A stretch of 64,000 nt of DNA. Source: Paramoeba atlantica (Eukaryota > Discosea). The DNA is taken from the NCBI GenBank assembly GCA_977017575.1, contig CDRNVI010000016.1, forward strand, positions 310,001-374,000, given 5' to 3'. Position numbers and translations under genes: made by a program. Positions 50,519 to 60,481 of the stretch are shown here, piece after piece (the stretch's first letter is position 1; each line of letters begins with the position of its first letter). The notes below the pieces were generated by a model. It made no database searches and was not told the origin of the DNA. It saw nothing but the letters and a program-made list of their open reading frames with translations.

Positions 50519-51089
50519 TTGTGAAATTGGGCGTGGCCTATATTGATGCCCTGCTTGCCTCAAATCTCGACGAACAGTTCGAGGGCTTGCAGTAACACCC
50601 TTTCTGCACAAAACAACAGAAATACGCTTTGAACTGTTGTACTTTGGCACCCCTGCCGCATCTTTCTTAGAAATAATGGTTTCAATCCTTTTTTTACGAG
50701 ACTTTATTTTTTTTTCTGTGGGGATTTCTTTAGGCTTTTTTTCGTCTCAATTTTGGGGTGATCACGGAGGTATTTTCGAATGTATTTCACGCTTACATTC
50801 AATTCTCGTACTATTCGTTTCTTTGGGATGCCATCTTGAAACCTTAAAAGCATGAGTTCTTTCCCCAGGGGGCTGAGGCCACCTTTCGGAGGCCTGCGGA
50901 ATGATTTTTTCATAAATCGACCCTAATGTTAAAGTGATAAAATATTTTTTTATTTTTTTATTTTTCATGAGCTAAAAACAGCGGGAACGTACAGATCTCA
51001 AAATTTTAAACGAAAACATGGTATGATAACCCTACCATACCCCCTCATGCAAAAAATAAGTGGGGGTGCCTTATTGGTGGCCAGGGGTT

Positions 51090-51472
51090 TACAATATATT
51101 TCAAGCCTATGTACATGTACTTAATTATGAAAAACAGAGCTTTGAAAACTTTTTCATTCTGATCTTGTACTTCAGAGATTTTTTCATGGGAATGTTTATT
51201 TTTAGAACGTCAGGCGATGAAGTTGACGTACTTGGGTCTTGCTTTCAAAACAACGATTGCGATTTACTACGCAACTCATGCAGCCATTTAATTGCTAATA
51301 AGGTATTTCGAAAAAAAATCGTTGAACACGTAAATAGAAAATGTACATGATTGAGAAAAAGTATGTTTGCTCTTCAGAAATCACCTGTATTTCATACGTG
51401 ATATATAGAATGCGTGAATACTTCGTGTGCGAATAAACAATGGGATCAAATTAGTTCATATAAGTCCCTTTG
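51090..51472. other. Intergenic stretch, no gene seen
   Basis: A 96-codon + strand frame (51060-51350) begins inside the Tc1 end and has no recognisable feature. AT-rich otherwise. Confidence 0.35.
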
Positions 51473-52021
51473 ATGAATCATACAAGGCCCCTTAAGGGCA
51501 CAGTCGAGGACTCCGAGCAGAATCGTTCAGTCCAAATACAAAAAGCGCACCAAGCTTTCACGAAACACGCACGTATGCGTCGGAAAAAAGACCTCTGGTG
51601 TTCAAGATTTGAAACCTTGTTTGAAGGCCCTCTCCTTGATGACGATATTCTACCGTCCTCTCAAGGCTCATCTCAGCACACTCCACATCTGTCTTCAGGC
51701 GTTCAATCGTCTTCTGCCCCCAGCGATACTTCACCACAGCACATTAGTGCAGATCAAACTAATTCAGGCCCACCGATTCATTTTGTTTCTCAATCGCCAG
51801 CTCGAAGGCTAGAATTTAGCCAAGTGGCAGAGGCGCGGACGATACAGGACCGAGACGCTATCTTAGATGAGTACAGAAATTTACCCATTGAACTTTTACT
51901 TCAGATAGAGCGCGATGCAAATGAGGAAGCAGCTAATGAACTGCACACAGAAATGCAGATGGCGGAAGCGCTTGCCCACGAAGAGCAATATAGGCGTTAT
52001 TTATTGTCTCGTGGTACGTAA
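51473..52021 (+). CDS. Unknown hydrophilic protein, 182 aa
   Basis: No family recognised. The ATG at 51473 starts a protein with a basic N-terminal third (QAFTKHARMRRKKDLWCSRF), a Ser/Gln/His-rich probably disordered centre, and an acidic helical C-terminus (LPIELLLQIERDANEEAANE) ending in EEQYRRYLLSRG. The C-terminal helix could be a binding segment. Base composition matches neighbouring host genes. It lies between two Tc1-like elements, so an origin from an element cannot be excluded, but it has no transposase feature. Confidence 0.5.
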   Translation: MNHTRPLKGTVEDSEQNRSVQIQKAHQAFTKHARMRRKKDLWCSRFETLFEGPLLDDDILPSSQGSSQHTPHLSSGVQSSSAPSDTSPQHISADQTNSGPPIHFVSQSPARRLEFSQVAEARTIQDRDAILDEYRNLPIELLLQIERDANEEAANELHTEMQMAEALAHEEQYRRYLLSRGT

Positions 52022-52118
52022 GTAAAGAAGGAATAAAATTTTTGCACCGTCTTTACTTTCATCCGTTTAAGGTATTGAAATCTAATGTTTTGTAATTGTG
52101 GAGAATGATAGTGACCAT

Positions 52119-53632
52119 ATACAGGGGTGTAAATTTGGATGTGGGGGGGTCTAAAATTCGTAAAACTTGGCCAATTGTGGAAAATAATAGCGCATTCGAG
52201 AGCTCTCGAACAGGGCTCATGAACGCAACATGGCCGCGATAGGCACAAGGGGGTATTGCCCCCTCGACAAAGGGCCCCCAAATGCGATTTGCAACTTTCT
52301 AAAGCACGGGAAAAAATAGAAAAAAAATTAATAATTGCAGTTTCCGCCGTTCTTTTCAAGCACAATACGGCATCGCTTACGAAAGCTCTTCATAGCGTTT
52401 TCAGAGGCTAGAGAATGTGTCGTTTGAAGATCTTGAAACGCAGCTTCGATCGCAATGATTAAATCTGTACGATTTCTAGGGGCCAAACCATTTTTGAAAT
52501 TGTCCATTATGGACCATAAATTTTCAACGGGCATGAGATCAGGTGATTTTGCCGGCAAAGGAAGAACAGTAATTCCTGTTTCTTGAAAGCTTGTCCTGGC
52601 CAGATTGTGCACCGTACAGTTATCCATTGCAATAACGCTAGAACGGTGCCGCTTAAGGTAAGAAATTAACCCTCCACGCTTCTTCATGGCTTCATCAAAA
52701 ATAGCCCCCGTCACTGTACCTCGGTTTACTTGAGAACGAACAGAAGGAAAAACGTGAAGGTGAAGCCCATGCTTAAGGCTCGCTGCCATCCAAACCATAA
52801 CACCATTCCCCCCATGCCATGCATCCAATTCACCTTGCTGCTCCTTGGGAGCGTCAGTTTTGCGGCAGAGGTACGTGATGTGCTCCCCATTCTTCCCACA
52901 GGTAATTTTTTTTCATCCATCCAAATGATATTGGACAGTTCCGCGTCACTCCACGTTAGCATTTCTTCACAGAAACGTACTCGTTTCTCTTTATGCACTG
53001 AGGTAAGTGCAGGGGATTTCCGGACTGTGCGCAAGACGATGCCATGTGATTTCATGTGGGTCGTCAAAGTTTGACGAGAGCAAGTGAACCCAAGATTTTC
53101 CATTAACCGATGGAGCTCACTCCAGCTCCTGATGCCATAGGGTTGATCTCGAACACCCTCGTCTATCGCTTTCAACGTAGTTCAGGTGTCACAGCGATGT
53201 TTGTTGGGGCGTGTTTCTGGTTCTTGGAGTCTACTTCTCCAGTATCACGATAGCGCTCCACCCAGCGCTTCACAGTAGCTTCATGAACTTGAAAATTGCG
53301 CGCGGTTAGGGAAAAATACTGTGTTGCTTCGTAATATGTGCCCAGGCGAGGAATAAGCCCTTTCGGAGTGCTTATGTTCCGGAGATCGTCCACAATCCCG
53401 TCGTTGTGGCATGAATAAGGGCAAAAAACAGAAAAATTGTGAAAATTGCAGGATTTCGTTTTTTTATGTTTGTGTTTTTTTATGTGCATCCGAAAATCTA
53501 ATTAACACGGATACGGTATATGCACGTTCATGAGCCCTGTTCGAGATCTCTCGAATGCGCTATTATTTTCCAAAAATGGCCAAATTTTACGAATTTTGGA
53601 CCCCCCCCACATCCAAATTTACACCCCTGTAG
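52119..53632 (-). mobile_element. Tc1/mariner-like element with long terminal inverted repeats
   Basis: Left: TACAGGGGTGTAAATTTGGA, G run, TCTAAAATTCG, up to GAGAGCTCTCGAACAGGGCT near 52220. Right: AGCCCTGTTCGAGATCTCTC near 53535 through CCAAATTTACACCCCTGTA at about 53632. The arms are about 105 bp and nearly identical. The element is 1.5 kb with a minus-strand transposase in three frames. It is the most complete member of the family seen also at 1-329, 19777 and 27012. Confidence 0.88.
52328..53489 (-). pseudogene. Tc1-like DDE transposase, two frame changes
   Basis: Frame 1 (53489-53172) has an HTH with FQVHEATVKRWVERYRDTGE. Frame 2 (53175-52830) has SWSELHRLMENLGFTCSRQT and the first Asp in IIWMDEKKLPV. 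Frame 3 (52828-52328) has the second Asp in SVIAMDNCTVHN and the Glu in SPDLMPVENLWSIM. All three catalytic residues are present; 32 residues separate the last two. Frame changes lie near 53172 and 52800. With terminal repeats nearly identical, it has probably been inactive for a short time only. Confidence 0.82.
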
Positions 53633-54443
53633 TTACTATACTAAGTTAGTTATATCAAAGAATGTTTTTTTCCCTTGTAGGTAAGCATCTTGTTATTTTT
53701 ATGTCTCAGAGAGGGTGAAGAAACCCAATGATTGGGTTTCAGACAGTGATTGGCAATCACTGTCACCCCCCCTTTTATAGTTCCTCCGGTTTCGGTACTT
53801 TTTTAGAAGCAACCTTTCGGAAGTAAAGGTTATAAAGGGGGCCGAAAGTTTGTGAGATACCGGAAAGAAAGCTTTTTGAAAAAGGGACAACAAAACACGC
53901 CGTATTTATCGCTAGGTTATTGTGCACTGTTACTCGAGTGACACACATTCAACTTGTCCTGCATCGTGAGATTCTTTCTTCTCTGAGGTGCACCGACGGA
54001 CACTGGCTCGGGTCTTAAAACTGTTAGTTCGTGGGGGGGGGGGCGAACGCGAGGAAAAGGGGGACGAAGCTTAACCCACTGTGTGACTAATGGCATGTTA
54101 AAGAGTATCGCAGATAAATTTGCTGTATATCTAGAAATATCTCCATACACCTCCAAATTTTTATGCGGAAACATGTAGAAAAATATTCAAAAAAAGCGCT
54201 GCTTCGCAGTGCGTGTTTTCTTAGGTGGAAGTAAAGTTTATAAGCTTTTTACTTTAGTAAAGGCGGGGGCTAAATTTTCTTTTGGATGAAAACGGAAGTA
54301 CATGTATAAAGAGGGGTTCCCCACCTGAAGTACAAAGGAGGGTGACAGTAATTAAATTCACTCAGATATTGTGTTCCTCCAACTTTTTACATTTACGTAC
54401 ACCGGTATATTGTTTAAGATTTTTTTGTACGCTCACTCTGACC
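53633..54443. other. Intergenic stretch with a double hairpin, no gene seen
   Basis: Contains the two palindromes at 53721-53764 (own entry), a G run near 54040 and pyrimidine-rich sequence before the next ATG. Short frames show nothing recognisable. Confidence 0.4.
53721..53764. repeat. Two adjacent perfect hairpins
   Basis: AAACCCAATGATTGGGTTT (9-bp arms, 1-base loop) is followed after two bases by a second palindrome, GACAGTGATTG, G, CAATCACTGTC (11-bp arms). Both are exact. No gene or element end is seen at this point. Confidence 0.85.
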
Positions 54444-54761
54444 ATGACTACCTTTCCGGCAAACGACGGAAATATTGAAGCATTCAGCTGCAAAGCATGT
54501 AGAATAGAATTTAGGAACTTCCAGTCTCTTGAAATACATAAACTATCAAACTCTCATTTAAGAACTATGGGCGAGTCTACAAGCGTTTCACACTCGACAT
54601 TGAAGGATTTTCGAGAAACGATAGATAATCTTTCACGCGACAGAACAACAAGTCGTTCTAATGATGTAAGATCCGAACTTGTAGGTAGCAACTCCGGTGC
54701 TCAAATCTTTAACCAAACTGAACAAATGAAAGATTCTATGGGCTTTACTTCTTTTAGGTAG
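54444..54761 (+). CDS. Small C2H2 zinc-finger protein, 105 aa
   Basis: The ATG at 54444 is the first in frame. Residues about 15-40 read FSCKACRIEFRNFQSLEIHK followed by SNSHLR, a C-x2-C-x12-H-x5-H finger of the single-finger U1/matrin type that binds double-stranded or structured RNA. The remaining residues are Ser/Asp/Arg-rich and look disordered. A single finger of this type occurs in splicing and ribosome-assembly factors, but no ortholog can be named. It sits about 100 bp upstream of Trm5 on the same strand. Confidence 0.5.
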   Translation: MTTFPANDGNIEAFSCKACRIEFRNFQSLEIHKLSNSHLRTMGESTSVSHSTLKDFRETIDNLSRDRTTSRSNDVRSELVGSNSGAQIFNQTEQMKDSMGFTSFR

Positions 54762-54862
54762 TATGGTGTGACTTATCTACGTAGGGTTGTATCTTTCAAG
54801 GATGCCACTGACTGTAGGCGTGCGTAAGCCTCTGTTGTTGGATCTTCAAGTGTTATTAATGT

Positions 54863-56599
54863 ATGGTCCTAAGTTTGTTTTATTTTTTTTCTATTTGGTT
54901 CCCTATTTTGAAAACGAGATACATGGTGCATCGTCGTCCGTACGATCCTTCAAAATTGAACGAGCATGTTTCTATACCTTGCATAGTGGTAACGACGGTA
55001 GATGTTGCGCCAGTCCTGAAGTTGCTCCTGGGGTATATGTATAAAAAGTGTGGCATTAAGCAAGTTCAAGAAATTGAATTGTGCGGATGTACAGGGAAAT
55101 GTGAAGATCATGATGTTGTGAAGTTAACATCCTTTCGGGCTATCCTCTTGAAAGAAAACGCAGATGTATCACTAATCAGGTCTATTTTGACGCCAGCTCT
55201 TAATATTGAAGTAAATGCGGCACCTCGTGCATGTTTATCGTGTATGCTTAGAACAGGAAGTTTAAAAGCTGGAATGCTTGGTACTCTTAGCCTACGCCTT
55301 AGTGTTCATAACTATAAATATAAGGAAGCATTGTGCCTTTTGCTCGGGCAAGAGGGGTGTGTTCGAAACTGTATTCCGAGTAGTTTTGAACAGGTTGGCC
55401 ACATAGCGCATTTTAACTTGACGCCAGAGGATGAACCGTGCAAAAATATTATTGGTGGACTTTTACTTGATACACATCCTACAGTATCTTTAGTGGTGAA
55501 TAAACTTGATTCCATTGATACGAAGTATCGTGAATTTAAAATGGAAGTTCTGGCCATGCGACGCAACGTCCTGTTCTCGCTTAATGTGGAACGGTTGGCT
55601 TTAAAAGAAGGCACCACGAAGAAGTTAAAAAGGGAACATGAAAATATTCATGAAGAAAAAATCACGCGGGATACTCAAAACCTTTTATCTGAAGGAGTGG
55701 AAAAGTCAATCATATACCCTGCAGACACACCGCTTCCGTCGGATATATTTATTGTGTCGATCAAACAAAATCAATGTATTTTTCGTTTTCCGTACAACAA
55801 GGTGTATTGGAACACGCGACTTGACACTGAACATCGTCGGATGATCAATAGTATAAAACAGGAAGACACCGTGATTGATTTCTTTGCTGGGGTAGGCCCT
55901 TTTTCCTTGCCCTTGGCCAGGCAGAGATTTCAAAATATACTTTCCGAAAAGAAAAAGAAATTTGTGACAGAACATCCAAAGATAAAGCTTTTAGGCTGTG
56001 TGCATGCAAATGATTTAAATCCTCATTGCTATAGCGCATTGATTCAGAATGCGAAGGAGAATCGAATTAGAATTGCTAGTGAAGGCGGGGTAGAGGACAA
56101 CAATGTTGATAATTCATCTTCAAATTCGAACGGAAGAAAAATGCAGAGCATGCTGGGGGAAGAGGTACTTCAGATGCACTCGGCTTCTGATGATATTCTT
56201 TTTATCTCCAATAGAGAGGGTGCAGAGTTTGTAAAGCATTGGTTGGTTACTTTAAACGAAAAAAGAAGCGACGAAAAACATTCCTTTGGATTGATTCATT
56301 TCATACTCAATCTACCGGGAAGTGCAATGGAAATGGTGGTTCCGCTTTTTCAGGAATATTTGTTTAAGCCATGTGTAGAAAAGGTTGTAGTGCATGTATA
56401 CACCTTTCTAAAATCCTCGACCGCACCTCATAAAGACTCAGCGCACAAACTTCAACAGTATTTAGGATGTGTAAGTTCTGTACAAGATCTTATTATTAAC
56501 ACACATATTGTTCGCGATGTGGGTCCAAGAAAAACAATGATGTGTATTTCGTTTTGTCTCACACAAAAGACTGCTGTGGAATACGAGGCACACAGTTAG
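54863..56599 (+). CDS. TRM5: tRNA (guanine37-N1)-methyltransferase Trm5
   Basis: Trm5 makes m1G37 beside the anticodon from S-adenosylmethionine, preventing frameshifting, in cytosol and mitochondria. The family blocks are present: SSFEQVGHIAHFNLTPEDEP (about 175-194), LLLDTHPTVSLVVNKLDSID, FRFPYNKVYWNTRLDTEH, SAM motif VIDFFAGVGPFSLPLA, HANDLNPHCYSALIQNAKEN and the NxPP-like FILNLPGSAMEMV. The N-terminal domain begins at the Met at 54923 (MVHRRPYDPSKLNEHVSIPC). The 20 residues before it from the ATG at 54863 are strongly hydrophobic and are not part of the known fold, so 54923 may be the real start. Between the SAM motifs is an insert rich in Asn and Ser (about 415-435). Confidence 0.92.
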   Translation: MVLSLFYFFSIWFPILKTRYMVHRRPYDPSKLNEHVSIPCIVVTTVDVAPVLKLLLGYMYKKCGIKQVQEIELCGCTGKCEDHDVVKLTSFRAILLKENADVSLIRSILTPALNIEVNAAPRACLSCMLRTGSLKAGMLGTLSLRLSVHNYKYKEALCLLLGQEGCVRNCIPSSFEQVGHIAHFNLTPEDEPCKNIIGGLLLDTHPTVSLVVNKLDSIDTKYREFKMEVLAMRRNVLFSLNVERLALKEGTTKKLKREHENIHEEKITRDTQNLLSEGVEKSIIYPADTPLPSDIFIVSIKQNQCIFRFPYNKVYWNTRLDTEHRRMINSIKQEDTVIDFFAGVGPFSLPLARQRFQNILSEKKKKFVTEHPKIKLLGCVHANDLNPHCYSALIQNAKENRIRIASEGGVEDNNVDNSSSNSNGRKMQSMLGEEVLQMHSASDDILFISNREGAEFVKHWLVTLNEKRSDEKHSFGLIHFILNLPGSAMEMVVPLFQEYLFKPCVEKVVVHVYTFLKSSTAPHKDSAHKLQQYLGCVSSVQDLIINTHIVRDVGPRKTMMCISFCLTQKTAVEYEAHS

Positions 56600-56755
56600 G
56601 GGAGTACCTCAATGTGCATTTCCTGACTGACAAGTTTTTTCCTCACGTGTACGATATAGACAAACGCTATAAACAAAAGAGGTGCAGTGTACCGTTACCC
56701 CCCCCCCCCTTAGATATCCCGCATTCCGTCTCCGAAATGGACGGTTTGAGGATAA

Positions 56756-56806
56756 GTAACGTACTAGGATAAGTAGCATACTAGGATAAGTAGCGTACTA
56801 GAAGAA
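56756..56806. repeat. 17-bp tandem repeat, three units
   Basis: GGATAAGTAACGTACTA, GGATAAGTAGCATACTA and GGATAAGTAGCGTACTA follow one another. The same 17-mer recurs in both orientations at the right end of the element near 63760-63825. Confidence 0.85.
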
Positions 56807-57258
56807 GTTCGAGTGACCTTTGTGCCAAAAGTTGCTTTTAGCATGATACAACCATTGTGTTCTTTTCGTCGGAGTTGCACGCTGTCCAAGTGAGGCATCA
56901 AAAACAAAGTTAAAAATTATGTGATGGCTGTGATAAAGGAGATATGCTATGTAAATAATGAGCGTGTTGTTATACCTGCACAGGAGTTTCCTGTTCAGGG
57001 TACAACACGCCATTATCTCGGCGTAGTAAACACGCCTTTGCTTGCTTGGCACAGTGATCGCCGGAAAATTATATATTTTTTTTCGGTTCATTTCACTGCC
57101 CAAGCTGCTTCCCACTTAAGGGGCTTGCCCCCACAACTGAGTGATCTCCCCGGTGGCATAGTATTACCTACATGTGTCAAGGAGGCTAAGAAGTGAGGCC
57201 AAGGAACTCTGTCTGCCTTAAGTTTCGCGCATTATGATTGTTGAATATGGATTGATCA

Positions 57259-58721
57259 TTAGTTTGGGTCTAGATGGGACAATGCTACCTGGAATGCAGA
57301 TTCCAGAATATCATGTTTAATACTGAAACCAAACTCTGCGCGGGTCAAGCCGTCCGCCGGATTCTCCTTAGATCTAATGTGGAAGACCCTGTACGACATT
57401 TTTCCTTTCTTCTGTCTTTCGATATCCATCAACTCTAAGCAGATAGAGCGTCGAATTGATGTGTTTCTCTGCAACGACCGCACCGCATCCAGATTATCGC
57501 ACCCCAGAATGACATGGGGGGCGAACTCCCATCCTTTAAACAAAGCGCGCTTTGCTGCCGCGAACTCAGCGTCGTATATGTTCTCCAAATATTGCGCAGT
57601 ATACCATTGAAACAAAAGCTTGCTATTGGGATCAAAGATCGCAAATCACATGTGCGTTAACGAGGCATCTGAAAATGCCACTACGAATCGCTTAATAGGA
57701 ACAGGTGGAAGTTTGTGACACGTGTCGTTAAGCAACATTTTCCCCCAGTGCCATCTCAGCAGCCCTAGTTGGTGTTTTGCGAGTGAGTATACCGCATCTT
57801 CTGCTAGAAAAGACAGTGCCCGGGACATCATGCGAACGTCGTACACACCTGCGTAAGAAGACTGAGTCACCATTGTATCCCACATGAGAACACCTATATT
57901 TTCATGATGTTGCGCACGGAATCGCGTGTTTTCAGTTGTATCGTACTCCACCGGGACATGTTCGATGATGTATGCATCCAGCAGAGATTGCCATTCTTCA
58001 AGGGGAGAAGTCAATTCCCAAACATGTTGCTGTATTTGACACGGAAACATACTTCCACTCAATATGACAACCTTTAGGCGGATGCTTGCTGGCTTTTCGT
58101 AAATTTGATGCCAACTGATCACGTATGTTTTTATGATGAGCCACTGCGAACACATTGTCCATCCACAAGAAAATTGCAGCAACTTTTTGATTTGTCTTAA
58201 TATTTATTAGAAACATGAAAGCCGGTGGACTTTCAGTAGTGTATCGTACCTGATGTACTTCGTATCCTATAGGACATGCTTCTAATACTACCAGCCAAGC
58301 CAAACATTGAGCAAAATAGGGGGGCCACGAAAACCCCATCGGAAGTACTTTCAGCTGGAATGTTGATTGTTCACATTTGATCGAGAAATGGAGAAATCTC
58401 AGAAGGAATTCGTATTTGATGGAAAAAGTGTCGTACATCGGCCGTAAGAAAGATCCCACCTGGGAAACATGAAGTTATGTGAAATAATTCTGCCAGTGAC
58501 GGTAAATTTAGTGTTGGAGATTTGGCACACATATCGTTTAATGGTGTGCCGTCCACTATGCTACGAGACTTAGTTGTACCTTTTGGTACTTCGAAATAAC
58601 GGAGGTACAAAAGGGGAGAAGAACGGAGATCTTCAACTTCTTTTAGAACCCCACAATGACAGAGTTCCGCAAGGTGTTCTTTCCATTTCACTTGAGTGGT
58701 AAATCCTTGCTTCCCCTTCAA
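57259..58721 (-). pseudogene. DIRS-type reverse transcriptase and RNase H (broken)
   Basis: Frames in sequence give RT blocks LRYFEVPKGTTKSRSIVDGT, FLTADVRHFFHQIRIP, KVLPMGFSWPPYFAQCLAWL, and FLWMDNVFAVAHHK at the catalytic site, where the usual YxDD/LDD is MDN. RNase H follows: FSDASLTHM, an acidic AEFAAAKRALFKGW, GCDNLDAVRSL and RSKENPADGLTR. Frame changes lie near 58400 and 58010, and a stop near 57645. The gap 58722-59078 shows no gene. Confidence 0.78.
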
Positions 58722-59078
58722 TGTCTTCAGTGGGTTCTTCCATTGTTTGAAGTACTAGTGTTCAGTCTTATGATCCTATTCGAATAGCTATAGCCATAAT
58801 TAGAACGGGTTGAATAATTCATTCATATTTTCTATCTAGGTTATGCTGTTTAAATTACATCATCTAATTTACATGATGCATCATGTATATACATCATGTA
58901 ATGCAAAGGTGGGACCCCTGCATTTAATTTACATGCATACCCGCCTCTTTCCTTTGTGCAGCTAAATGGCGGTTATAATCAACAGTTTAAAAGAGAGTTC
59001 TCCGGAAGCACACGAGTCAGCACACGAGTAAATTCGATTTGTGTTACTATTGATGAGGTTTTGTTTTCTTCACTCTCG

Positions 59079-60017
59079 TCATTGCCTTCGAGGAGCGAGG
59101 TAGTGACTTTGTCTGACCTGATGAGACATGCCAGTAAGGGCGTTGGAGATCATGTTCACAGCGTTTTCCATTACCACACCTGTCCCTCCATGCCTCAGCG
59201 TGTGCGTCCCATCAAAGGAAATACCTGTGGGCCAACCCAGCTCCAGAGCTGCTCGTGTTATGATGCGCCCTGCTTGCCGTTTCTTGTAAGCCGGAAAGAG
59301 TATTGCACCGTGTGGTACCTCAGACATCGCCGACTTTAGTAAATGAACAGCTATAGGAGTCAGGGGTTTGTACCTCTGTTTCTCGGATGAAACCGGTTGA
59401 ACCTTGTTGTGTCTAAGTAAAAGGTGGGCCCATGAGCCCTCTCCACATAAATCTCCACTTCGAATTTGTTCAACCTCACATGACCTCAACGCTGCGTAGT
59501 ACTGAACCTGAAAAGCCATCGAAAGTTGAGGTCCATGTGGTTGAGGTTGTAGCCAATTTACGAGGCTGCGCAGCATTTCCTCTGAAACATATCCCCGCGG
59601 GTTTTTTCTTATTCTTTTCCTTGCTGAAGCCGCGGCTCCTTCTACAGCTCTCAATATGACACGATCTCCAGCCCACGGACTTTCGTCTGGTTCCAGGTCC
59701 ATATGCTGACACTCCTGGTAAAAGAGTAGGGCGCTCCGGTAACCTTGCAAAGTAGACCTTGAACAACCCATTACTGAGCGATTCCAAAGAAAGCAACCAA
59801 AGGATTCTTTGGAAACTTTACTATACCCCTTTTCTCTACAGAAAGCCTTTAAAATTTCAATTCTATTTTCATACAGCTTTCGCGTACTTGGTGCAATAGA
59901 TTGCAAGGCGAGACGCTTGACAAAACTTTCTGTGCGAGGGAGGCTTCCTTGACTTTGGGATTCTTGCATAGGTAGCAAAACTAGATTCTCACAGAAGGAG
60001 GTTCTGTATATGTACAA
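59079..60017 (-). CDS. Tyrosine recombinase of a DIRS-like element, 312 aa
   Basis: The N-terminal half has a SAM-like helical region (SIAPSTRKLYENRIEILKAF, SRSTLQGYRSALLFYQEC). The catalytic half has the first Arg in YYAALRSCEVEQIRSGDL, a Lys-bearing strand (LLRHNKVQPV), the HxxR box HTLRHGGTG, and the final MSHQVRQSHYLAP with the nucleophile Tyr. All key residues except a clear second His/Trp are visible. The frame is intact. It precedes RT in coding order, unlike the DIRS-1 layout, where the recombinase is last. Two Met codons at the N-terminus (60017, 59966) are possible starts. Confidence 0.8.
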   Translation of the reverse strand: MYIYRTSFCENLVLLPMQESQSQGSLPRTESFVKRLALQSIAPSTRKLYENRIEILKAFCREKGYSKVSKESFGCFLWNRSVMGCSRSTLQGYRSALLFYQECQHMDLEPDESPWAGDRVILRAVEGAAASARKRIRKNPRGYVSEEMLRSLVNWLQPQPHGPQLSMAFQVQYYAALRSCEVEQIRSGDLCGEGSWAHLLLRHNKVQPVSSEKQRYKPLTPIAVHLLKSAMSEVPHGAILFPAYKKRQAGRIITRAALELGWPTGISFDGTHTLRHGGTGVVMENAVNMISNALTGMSHQVRQSHYLAPRRQ

Positions 60018-60481
60018 ATAATTAATAAAAATACAATATATTTGCAGTAGGGATATTTTATCTTTGTTGCTCTGGATTTCTAATATGTAGTATGTATGTG
60101 CGTACTACCTCTGTTTCCATTATTGGGGCTGTAAATAATGGCTAATCTGAAGAATCTTTGTTTAATGATGTGTCTACTCTAATAATGAGGTATATGCAGA
60201 GTCTTCACCACGTCGTATTATCTCTTGTGATAATTGCAATACAGAACCAAATATTATCCAAAATCGATTCAAGGTCTTTTTTTTTCTCTTCTCTGGAATA
60301 CGCTTACTGATTTCCCTTAAACCAATCGATGTGTCATGGCATACATAGCTATAAATTTATTAATAAGTATATTGGGCGGCAGTACATTGTACATGACTTT
60401 CAAATTGAGAAAAATGGGTTTATTATCAAAGGGTTTATAAGTAAAGAAATAACGTCGAATATCTAGCAATCACGCGAATAA

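Larger units (their letters stand above)
46079..50913 (-). pseudogene. Tc1-like transposase split by hAT insertion
   Basis: The N-terminal half (50913-50520) has basic HTH segments: KELMLLRFQDGIPKKRIVRE and then CRKGVTASPRTVRRDLRQAG and HQYRPRPISQG. The C-terminal half (46700-46079) starts at AVQKEKRVQFSLNYKED and has catalytic residues in FSDEKVFDT, QQDGATAHTA and SPDLSPIENIW. The interval between the second Asp and the Glu holds 35 residues. The junction with the hAT element falls between SQG and AVQKEK. Apart from the insertion and a frame change near 50650-50700, it seems intact. Confidence 0.8.
45926..51089 (-). mobile_element. Tc1/mariner-like element interrupted by a hAT element
   Basis: Left end AACCCCTGGCCAAAATGAGG (45926) is mirrored at the right end, where GGTGGCCAGGGGTT ends at 51089; both are followed or preceded by TA (45924-45925 and 51090-51091), the Tc1/mariner target. 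Removing the inner hAT element (46689-50476) leaves about 1.4 kb with one minus-strand transposase gene in two halves. Confidence 0.82.

Noticed and set aside
51820-51860. tRNA-like A box (TAGCCAAGTGGCAGAGGCG)
   Set aside because: It resembles the D-arm of a Leu/Ser tRNA but lies inside the 182-aa coding frame, and no B box (GGTTCRANYCC) or acceptor stem pairing is found downstream.
54040-54052. G run as possible quadruplex element
   Set aside because: A single uninterrupted G run without further G tracts nearby does not make a convincing quadruplex motif.
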